A stretch of 57,770 nt of DNA. Source: SIG672 sp045657105. GTDB lineage: Bacteria > Bacillota > Clostridia > Oscillospirales > CAG-272. The stretch covers positions 1 through 57,770 of the forward strand of contig JAZOSN010000063.1 in NCBI GenBank assembly GCA_045657105.1, read 5' to 3'. Below the pieces are notes generated by a model that saw nothing but the letters and a program-made list of their open reading frames with translations, was not told where the DNA came from and did not search any database. The translations under genes and the position numbers were made by a program. Below are positions 35,388-42,350 of this stretch, in pieces; within the stretch, counting starts at the first letter, position 1; each line of letters opens with the position of its first letter.

Positions 35388-35777
35388 ATGAGAAGAGTTA
35401 TAACATACGGCACCTTTGACCTGCTTCATTACGGTCACATAAATCTTCTGAGAAGGGCAAAGCAACACGGCGACTACCTGATAGTTGCACTCTCGACCGA
35501 CGAGTTCAACTGGAACGAAAAGCAGAAAAAATGCTATTTCAATTACGAAAAAAGGAAGCAGCTTCTTGAAGCCATCCGCTACGTCGATCTCGTTATCCCG
35601 GAAGAAAACTGGGATCAGAAGATAAGCGACGTAAAAGAGTATCATATCGACACCTTCGTTATGGGTGACGACTGGAAGGGCAAATTCGATTTTCTGTCAG
35701 ACTACTGTGACGTCGTATATCTGGAACGCACGCCAGAAATCTCGACCACTCAGATAAAAAAAGATCTTAACAAATAA
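35388..35777 (+). CDS. tagD: Glycerol-3-phosphate cytidylyltransferase
   Basis: A 129-residue nucleotidyltransferase making CDP-glycerol from CTP and glycerol-3-phosphate for teichoic-type polymers. The HxGH motif is in YGTFDLLHYGHINLLRRAK, and the second signature is the C-terminal RTPEISTTQIKKDL (the RTxGISTT motif). VMGDDWKGKFDFL is also typical of TagD/TarD. Length equals that of characterised TagD proteins. It closes the cassette, 40 bases after the kinase, and a terminator follows 5 bases after the stop. Its presence argues that at least one donor in this pathway is CDP-glycerol. Confidence 0.95.
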   Translation: MRRVITYGTFDLLHYGHINLLRRAKQHGDYLIVALSTDEFNWNEKQKKCYFNYEKRKQLLEAIRYVDLVIPEENWDQKISDVKEYHIDTFVMGDDWKGKFDFLSDYCDVVYLERTPEISTTQIKKDLNK

Positions 35778-35781
35778 AACT

Positions 35782-35809
35782 AACGACCTGCGCTATGTCG
35801 CAGGTCGTT
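35782..35809 (+). terminator. Rho-independent terminator after tagD
   Basis: Perfect 11-bp stem AACGACCTGCG / CGCAGGTCGTT with a CTATGT loop, followed by TTTAT. It ends the surface-polymer operon. Confidence 0.82.
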
Positions 35810-35865
35810 TTATATGTAAAAATTCTACATTAAATATTAAATTTTTCCATTATACACTCCCACGG

Positions 35866-35894
35866 TTGACAAAATTCGAGTCAAGTGTTACAAT
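35866..35894 (+). promoter_or_regulatory. Predicted sigma-A promoter for the FIVAR-repeat surface protein
   Basis: TTGACA, 17 bases, TACAAT, about 68 bases before the ATG at 35963. A second TTATAC-type AT-rich stretch follows, but the spacing here is best. Confidence 0.65.
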
Positions 35895-35962
35895 ATGTTA
35901 TACATATAAATATATAATCTGTTTTATTTGGTTATAAATAAATTTATCGGAGGAAACAAAGT

Positions 35963-38900
35963 ATGACGGCGAAAAACCGTTCTTCTCTCAGTTTTGCGAA
36001 ATACGCTCGCATAGCGATAAGCATACTCCTGCTTACAGTTATATTATCCGTAGCGGCACTCGCTTCCTTTGCAGATACTGAAAATAACGGGCTCGATATA
36101 GAAATAACTCTCGACAAGGAGCAATATGCCGAGGGTGACGACGTTACCATAATGCTCTATATCACCAATAATACCGGCAAAAAGATCGAAAACGTATCGG
36201 CAAGATACTATATTCCCGATTGCTTTGAGGTGAGCGAGGATACCGTTACAAGCATAAGCGTACTTAACTCGCGTCAGGGAGTTCCTTTGCAGGTGCACGC
36301 CATTGCCAAAAGCGCCGTCGGAAGCAACTCTATCGTTCCCGACGAGAAAAGCGACCGCACCCTGCTTTACATAGCCCTTATAATTGCAAGCGCGGTAATA
36401 TTCATTTCTGCCGTCACTCTTCTTATATTCAGAGAAAGAAACCGCAGAAAGATTGCGGCGACCATCTCCTTCGTTTTCGCTCTTATACTTTGCCTTTCGC
36501 CGTTTGCGGCATTTGTCAATCTCTCGGCGAGCACGAGCGATCCTGTAACTACGAGTGATATGACGTACGAGGACGCAAAGAGCATAATCGGCAAGCTCTT
36601 TCCCGATGACTACGCCAAAATAATAGCCCAGCTCTCGCCCTCGTCCGAACTGACGAGAGAGCGTGCGGCAATAATCACCTCGATAATGCTTCTCGGAAGA
36701 AAGGAGCTTCCGGCCTCTGTAAGCAAGACCTATCTTGACGTTTCTTCCGACCTGTTCTCGGTTCCTTATATTGATCTTGCGGTAAGCGAGGGAATAATTC
36801 TTCCGATAACGGCAAACAGATTTGAGCCGACGACAGAGGTGTCGGGCTATCAGTTCGTTGAATACACTCTGCGCGCGGCAGGCTTTGGCGCAAACGGAGA
36901 ATACAAGGGACAACGCGGCAGAGCGAGCGTTATCTCAGATGCGCTCAGTCTTCCCTACACCGATGCGCGTGAGCTTCTCACAGAAGAAACTCTCACCTGC
37001 TCACAGGCTCTCTGCCACGCGTTGAAGATAATGCTTAACCCTAGCGTTTCAAGAGGCGAGGGCGGCGAATATCTTTTCACAAAGCAGTCGCTTATCTCGA
37101 ATTTTAATGGCGTTGAGGAAAAGAAAGCCTTTGTTTCGGACGAAAAGACGCTTATAACCGAAAACGGCAAAAAGATAGAGCTTCGTGAAAAAACGCTCGA
37201 AAAGGGCGTATATAGCGTTTTGTATCACGAGGGCTCTCCTCTGTCCGTAACGCCTGATTTTTCAACTATTGACTATAACTTCGTTTCGGTGTACGCCGGA
37301 AAAGAAGAAAGGGAGATCGGAGTCGGAATTGAGTACAGCAGTCCTGCACCGAAATCAGAATATTCGGTCTATACCGGAAGATACGACGAGAACTCCGAAA
37401 CTCACTCTGAGGTATTCACCTCTGACAACGTACATTACACGGTAGATAAAAACGCTTTTGAAAACACCTTCTATATGATCGATGCAAAGGTTTCGGACAA
37501 GTCCTATATAGACTACGACCGTACCGTGATTTTTATAGCCAAGGTCGATTCCTCGTCGGCGAGTATGAAAATAACCGACGTGTTCTGTGTTTATCAGCTC
37601 AGCTCGGACGAGAGCGCAAATTACGTTTCGTTTATCAGTGCACTTGCATCGGCAAGAGAGATAACGAACGATACAAATCTTTTCCTGCCCTCGGCATACG
37701 AGAGATTCATTATCACGCTTGATATAATAGACAAATCTCTCGCAAGAGATCTTACCGATACCGAGGAAAGCCGCGCCCTTATCGCGCAGGCGGAAAGCGA
37801 TATAAAGGACGCCGTAAGCGAGCTTGACAAGTATCTGCTCGAATCCTACGCGGAGCTTGATGCAGAGATACTGCGCGCGCAGGAATACCTTTCAAGATCG
37901 GGCGAATATACCGAAAAAAGCATTGAAAATCTCAAAGCGGCAGTCATAAGCGCGCAAAATCTTTCGCGCGAGCTTCTTTTGGGAGAAGAAAACAAGGCAA
38001 CGATAGCCGCCTGCAAAAGCGAGATAAGCAAAGCAATAACCGGACTCGTTTACAGTAATTTCTGCGATTATACGAAATATAACACTACTCTGAGTATCGC
38101 AAAGCAGATAACCAACGAAAACGGAAAATACAACGCTTCCGATTTTTCAAGCTTCCAGAAAACGATAAACGACATAGACAAGAAGCTTAAAAAGGATCTT
38201 CCGAGAAGCGAGGCAAATCAGAAGCTCGTCGACGATGCGCGCGCGAAGATAAACGACGCCATCGAAAAGCTCAATTCCAAGCTTCCCTGCGATTATTCTT
38301 CTCTCGACTCGGCAATATCAAAGGCAGAGGCAAAGGTTGAAAAGGATCCCGACAACAAGACCTGCCGTTGGACGAGCGGAAGCTTTGCCGAATTCAAGGA
38401 AGCTCTTACTGCCGCAAAGAAGGTCAAGAGAAATATGACTCTCGGATACGGAAGCACCAATCAGTCAACTATAAACGCGGCGGCGGCATTCCTCTTCTCT
38501 GCGACCGACACTCTGACCGAAAATGCAAAGCAGGATCTCACTGCATTTGATACAAAGCTTGCCGAAGCACAAGGCATAAAGAACGACGAGAACACCTATG
38601 AGGCGGCTTCTTACGCTCTGTTTACTCAAACGCTCGGCAAAATAAAAGAACGTCTTGACGCACACGGAACGCTCTATAAGTGCGACGCGAGCCAGAAGAT
38701 CGTCGATGCCGCTATCGCGGATATTGATGCATCTATCGCAAGACTCAGTGATCCGAAGCCCTGCGATTACACGAAGCTTACCGAAAAGCTTGCCGAGATA
38801 GAAATGCTCGACAGAACGCCTTACACGGCAAAATCCCTCGCGCTTCTCGACAAGGCAGTAGCAGATGCGAAAGCGATCACTCCCGATATGCTGAATGACA

Positions 38901-39844
38901 TCTACTCGGATAATCAGGCGATCATAGATAACGCCATAAAGGCAATTGACGATGCAAAGACTGCGCTCGTAACGATAAAGACCTTCGCCGCCGAGGTTCT
39001 CTCCGCGGTATACGAAAAAGAGATCTCGAGCGAAACCGACGGTACCGTAAAGCAGAACTTCATAAAGGTCCTCTTTGACGGCAAGGAAAAGGAATTCGCT
39101 CTCGACGCGGGCATCACCGAGCGTCCCGAGATCGGCGATATTATAATCGTCAAAGTGGGCGGCGACGAAATACTCTCTATTGAGATAGCGAGTGTCGAGG
39201 TCGGCGGGTTCGTCGAAGGCAGTACGCTATCAGAGATAGAAAAGCATATATCCTTTGCTCCGCTTACACCGAGCGCGGGCGATCGAGTCGTGTTCTTCAA
39301 GAACTCGTCAGGCGATATAATTTTCATAAGTGCGATCACCGAAAAGCTCGGTGAGATCGTATACGATCAGTCAAAGCTTACTCTCGCGGGCAAAGAGATC
39401 GCTATCCTTAGTGGCTCGGATTTCACGGCATTTTCCAAAAAAACGCTTGCAAAGGTATTCTTTGCAGGAAGATTTGCACTTTCTGCCGAGGCACTCGCAG
39501 GAGGCGACGTTACAGTTTCACTTTCGTCGGACAAGGCGGTATACAAGGAAAGCGCGGACGGCGAGGAAAAGTTCCTCGAAGCCTCTTCCACCCTGTTTGA
39601 AGCCGAGGAAGGAAGCACCTTCCTCACGCTCGAAAAGGTCGTTTCCTATCTTAAAGCCGAGGGTGCCGCAAAGGCGTACAAGGCAAAGATATATCTCGAT
39701 GCAAACGGCAAGCTTATCGCCTGCCAAATAACGGAGGCGGTCGTCGAAACTCCCGAAACTCCCGATAACCCCGACATTCCGGACAACTCCGACCAAACTA
39801 CCACTCCGGGTGGAGAAGATGCGGGCGAAAACGGCGCGCAGTAA
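35963..39844 (+). CDS. Large cell-envelope protein with SLH-like region and six FIVAR-type repeats
   Basis: 1293 residues. In order: signal peptide (about 1-37, ending ALASFADTE); a beta domain (about 45-115); a membrane hairpin of two segments (YIALIIASAVIFISAVTLLI and IAATISFVFALILCL) with the basic loop RERNRRKI between; a degenerate SLH-like region (about 205-350: LTRERAAIITSIMLLG, YIDLAVSEGIILPI, EVSGYQFVEYTLRAAGF); a beta region; six helical FIVAR-type units of about 65-75 residues (about 555-985), three starting CDY; a beta domain; and a Pro/Asp/Thr-rich tail with ETPETPDNPDIPDN. No LPxTG is present. The hairpin puts both large parts outside, joined by a short cytoplasmic loop. Probably envelope-bound and sugar- or wall-binding; this is inferred from FIVAR and SLH relatives. 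Confidence 0.85.
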   Translation: MTAKNRSSLSFAKYARIAISILLLTVILSVAALASFADTENNGLDIEITLDKEQYAEGDDVTIMLYITNNTGKKIENVSARYYIPDCFEVSEDTVTSISVLNSRQGVPLQVHAIAKSAVGSNSIVPDEKSDRTLLYIALIIASAVIFISAVTLLIFRERNRRKIAATISFVFALILCLSPFAAFVNLSASTSDPVTTSDMTYEDAKSIIGKLFPDDYAKIIAQLSPSSELTRERAAIITSIMLLGRKELPASVSKTYLDVSSDLFSVPYIDLAVSEGIILPITANRFEPTTEVSGYQFVEYTLRAAGFGANGEYKGQRGRASVISDALSLPYTDARELLTEETLTCSQALCHALKIMLNPSVSRGEGGEYLFTKQSLISNFNGVEEKKAFVSDEKTLITENGKKIELREKTLEKGVYSVLYHEGSPLSVTPDFSTIDYNFVSVYAGKEEREIGVGIEYSSPAPKSEYSVYTGRYDENSETHSEVFTSDNVHYTVDKNAFENTFYMIDAKVSDKSYIDYDRTVIFIAKVDSSSASMKITDVFCVYQLSSDESANYVSFISALASAREITNDTNLFLPSAYERFIITLDIIDKSLARDLTDTEESRALIAQAESDIKDAVSELDKYLLESYAELDAEILRAQEYLSRSGEYTEKSIENLKAAVISAQNLSRELLLGEENKATIAACKSEISKAITGLVYSNFCDYTKYNTTLSIAKQITNENGKYNASDFSSFQKTINDIDKKLKKDLPRSEANQKLVDDARAKINDAIEKLNSKLPCDYSSLDSAISKAEAKVEKDPDNKTCRWTSGSFAEFKEALTAAKKVKRNMTLGYGSTNQSTINAAAAFLFSATDTLTENAKQDLTAFDTKLAEAQGIKNDENTYEAASYALFTQTLGKIKERLDAHGTLYKCDASQKIVDAAIADIDASIARLSDPKPCDYTKLTEKLAEIEMLDRTPYTAKSLALLDKAVADAKAITPDMLNDIYSDNQAIIDNAIKAIDDAKTALVTIKTFAAEVLSAVYEKEISSETDGTVKQNFIKVLFDGKEKEFALDAGITERPEIGDIIIVKVGGDEILSIEIASVEVGGFVEGSTLSEIEKHISFAPLTPSAGDRVVFFKNSSGDIIFISAITEKLGEIVYDQSKLTLAGKEIAILSGSDFTAFSKKTLAKVFFAGRFALSAEALAGGDVTVSLSSDKAVYKESADGEEKFLEASSTLFEAEEGSTFLTLEKVVSYLKAEGAAKAYKAKIYLDANGKLIACQITEAVVETPETPDNPDIPDNSDQTTTPGGEDAGENGAQ

Positions 39845-39872
39845 AAATACTACGGATCATTTGGAGATCAAA

Positions 39873-41069
39873 ATGAAATCAATCAGAGAAATATACAAAA
39901 TAGGCATCGGACCGTCGAGCTCACATACCATGGGGCCTGAGCGCGCCTGCAAATATATTATGTCGGAAGCACCGAGCGCCAACCGTTTCAAGGTAGTACT
40001 CTACGGCTCGCTTGCTTCTACCGGCAAGGGACATCGCACCGATCACGCCATAGAGTGCTCACTTGCTCCCTATCCCGTCGAAATAGTATTTGACAACGAA
40101 ACGAGAGATCTTCCTCACGCCAACACGATGGACTTTTTCGCCTACAAGGACGGGCGTGAGATACTGAAAAAGCGGATACTTTCGGTAGGTGGCGGCGACA
40201 TAAAGGTCGAGGGACACCCCGAAGTCGAAAAGCCGGAAATATACGATAAAAACTCATTCAAAGAGATTGCCTACTATTGCAGATCAAAAAATATCCGTCT
40301 GAGCGACTATGTTTTCGCGCACGAGGACGAGGACTTCAAGAAATTCCTATTTGACGTCTGGCAGGTTATGAAATCAGAGATCGAGGACGGGCTCAAAGCG
40401 CAGGGCTATCTTCCCGGTGAACTTCACGTTCAGAGAGTAGCGCAGATAATCTTCAACAAGCGGCACATCGACGAGCGCCCCGAAACACGAGAAAACCGCA
40501 TCGTTTGCGCGTACGCGTTTGCGGCGAGCGAACAGAATGCAGACGGCGGACGTATCGTCACCGCACCGACCTGCGGAGCGTGTGCGGTTGTTCCCTCGGT
40601 TCTCAAATATATGCAGGAGAAAAAAGGCTTTTCGGACGAGGATATAATAAAAGCCCTCGCAGTCGGAGGACTTATCGGAAATTTGGTGAAGCAGAACGCC
40701 TCGATCTCGGGTGCGGAATGCGGTTGTCAGGCAGAGGTCGGAACGGCTTGCGCTATGGCAGCTGCCGCTCTTGCCGAGCTTTTTGAAATGGGCATCGACC
40801 AGATCGAATACGCCGCCGAGGTATCGCTCGAACACCACCTCGGACTGACCTGCGATCCGATATGCGGACTCGTGCAGATCCCCTGCATCGAGCGAAATGC
40901 AGTTGCGGCGATGAGAGCACTCAACTCGCTCTCTCTTGCAAATTTCCTTACCGGAACGCGCAAGATCTCGTTTGATATGGTCGTCAAAACGATGTACGAA
41001 ACAGGACGCGACCTGTCCTACCATTACCGCGAAACGTCCAAGGGCGGACTCGCGAAGCTGTTTAGTTAA
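39873..41069 (+). CDS. L-serine ammonia-lyase (serine dehydratase), iron-sulfur, single chain
   Basis: A 398-residue enzyme converting L-serine to pyruvate and ammonia with a 4Fe-4S cluster. The beta domain starts SIREIYKIGIGPSSSHTMGPERA; the alpha domain holds APTCGACAVVPSVLKYM, ISGAECGCQAEVGTACAMAA and GLTCDPICGLVQIPCIERNA, supplying the cluster cysteines. The start is ATG 39873 with TTGGAG seven bases upstream; an in-frame upstream ATG lies inside the previous gene. It follows the FIVAR-protein by only 28 bases with no terminator, so co-transcription is likely though the functions are unrelated. The beta and alpha parts are fused, as in many Clostridia, unlike the SdaAA/SdaAB split. Confidence 0.95.
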   Translation: MKSIREIYKIGIGPSSSHTMGPERACKYIMSEAPSANRFKVVLYGSLASTGKGHRTDHAIECSLAPYPVEIVFDNETRDLPHANTMDFFAYKDGREILKKRILSVGGGDIKVEGHPEVEKPEIYDKNSFKEIAYYCRSKNIRLSDYVFAHEDEDFKKFLFDVWQVMKSEIEDGLKAQGYLPGELHVQRVAQIIFNKRHIDERPETRENRIVCAYAFAASEQNADGGRIVTAPTCGACAVVPSVLKYMQEKKGFSDEDIIKALAVGGLIGNLVKQNASISGAECGCQAEVGTACAMAAAALAELFEMGIDQIEYAAEVSLEHHLGLTCDPICGLVQIPCIERNAVAAMRALNSLSLANFLTGTRKISFDMVVKTMYETGRDLSYHYRETSKGGLAKLFS

Positions 41070-41074
41070 AGTAA

Positions 41075-41101
41075 AAAATCGGCGGAAATTCCGCCGATTT
41101 T
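41075..41101. terminator. Bidirectional terminator between serine dehydratase and the FKBP lipoprotein
   Basis: Perfect 11-bp stem AAAATCGGCGG / CCGCCGATTTT with loop AAATT, then TTTGTTTT on the plus strand and TTTTTTAC on the minus strand. It lies between convergent stops and can end both the plus and the long minus transcripts. Confidence 0.85.
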
Positions 41102-41107
41102 TTTGTT

Positions 41108-42319
41108 TTACTCAACTATCGTAATTCTTTCGGGAAGAAGCTCGTAAAGCTTTTCTGTCTTAAAGGAGCTTTCGATATAATCTCTTCCGAACTGCGCGAT
41201 GAAATCATCTACGCTTTTTATTCCGTAATACTCGTAATACGCCTTATTTGCTTCCCATATCTCGTTGACCTTTGAGCTAAACTCTTCCTCTGTGAGAGTT
41301 ACACTGAAATACTCGAAAAGATAATTTGATATAATGTAGCTCGAAGCATCACTCTCCGCCTTTGCCAAAACAGTTTCGTACATAGTTTCGCGTGCATCGG
41401 CGTATGCGGTGTCATACTGCTGCTGAGTGATCTGCTCGCCGTTTTGATATATTACGTACTCGTGGATATAATCGTCGACGTAAATATCAACGATGTCCTT
41501 GCAGGTAGCCTTTACCTCGATCGCACTGTACACGAGCTCGTAAGCATACTGTCCGAGATAATACTCTTCAACGTACGCTTTGAAATCCGCAAGCGTTTCA
41601 TATTCGCCGTCGGTTGCCTTCTTGCACTGCTCATCGGTGGGAACGAAGGTTTCAAGCTTAGCCCTTTTAACAGAATTTATTTTGACGGTGAATACTACGA
41701 CCGCTCCGCAAAGCTCGTCGTTGTTATATTTATCGGGAAACGTTACGGTAACGTCAAGCGTTTCACCGACCTTTGCGCCGATAAGCTGCTCTTCAAAGCC
41801 CTTATTACTCTTTGTTTCGTCATCACTGAAATACTCACCAATGAAGCTTCCCGAGCCTATAACGAGGTCGTATCCGGTCTTACTGTCCGCGTTAGTCATA
41901 CCTGCGAGAGTATCTTCACTGAGCTCGAGGCTTTCATCCTTCGCGCGTCCCGTGTAGGTGATATTTGCTGTATCGAAACGTTTTACCTCGGCGCTTGCCT
42001 CGTCCTTGAAGGTTTCATATTCGGCGTCCGCGAGAAGAATTCCCGCAAGCTCGTAATCAACGATCTCGTCGATCACCTTTTTATGAAGCTTTATATCCGA
42101 AAGAGTAGGAAAATTGATGTAATCGAGAGCACTGTACTGAACGTCGCTCACCTTTTTGGGCGTTCTCTTATAGTATTCGGTAACGCCGTCGCCATCGCCG
42201 TCCGTATTAGAATTATCCTCGCGGAATTCACAACCCGCAAGAGCGCAGGTCACAAGGGTAAGAACAGTCATAACCAAAGCGAGTCCTCTGATAAACTTGT
42301 TTTTAAGATTTGTTTTCAT
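41108..42319 (-). CDS. Lipoprotein with FKBP-type (trigger-factor-like) peptidyl-prolyl isomerase domain
   Basis: I start at ATG 42319 (MKTNLKNKFIRG) with ACAGGAG five or six bases upstream; an in-frame ATG at 42343 is poorly placed. 403 residues: a lipoprotein signal with lipobox near ALAGC, an N-terminal linker, an FKBP-type domain (about 115-225; DTANITYTGRAKD, YDLVIGSGSFIGEYF, GFEEQLIGAKVGETLDVTVT, VFTVKINSVKR), and a helical C-terminal region resembling the trigger-factor/SurA chaperone part. It therefore looks like an extracytoplasmic foldase, a role usually given to PrsA in Firmicutes. It lies 31 bases downstream of the P-type ATPase homologue and closes the long minus run. Confidence 0.87.
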   Translation of the reverse strand: MKTNLKNKFIRGLALVMTVLTLVTCALAGCEFREDNSNTDGDGDGVTEYYKRTPKKVSDVQYSALDYINFPTLSDIKLHKKVIDEIVDYELAGILLADAEYETFKDEASAEVKRFDTANITYTGRAKDESLELSEDTLAGMTNADSKTGYDLVIGSGSFIGEYFSDDETKSNKGFEEQLIGAKVGETLDVTVTFPDKYNNDELCGAVVVFTVKINSVKRAKLETFVPTDEQCKKATDGEYETLADFKAYVEEYYLGQYAYELVYSAIEVKATCKDIVDIYVDDYIHEYVIYQNGEQITQQQYDTAYADARETMYETVLAKAESDASSYIISNYLFEYFSVTLTEEEFSSKVNEIWEANKAYYEYYGIKSVDDFIAQFGRDYIESSFKTEKLYELLPERITIVE

Positions 42320-42350
42320 AATTACTCCTGTTTTCATCTTCAAAGACTGC

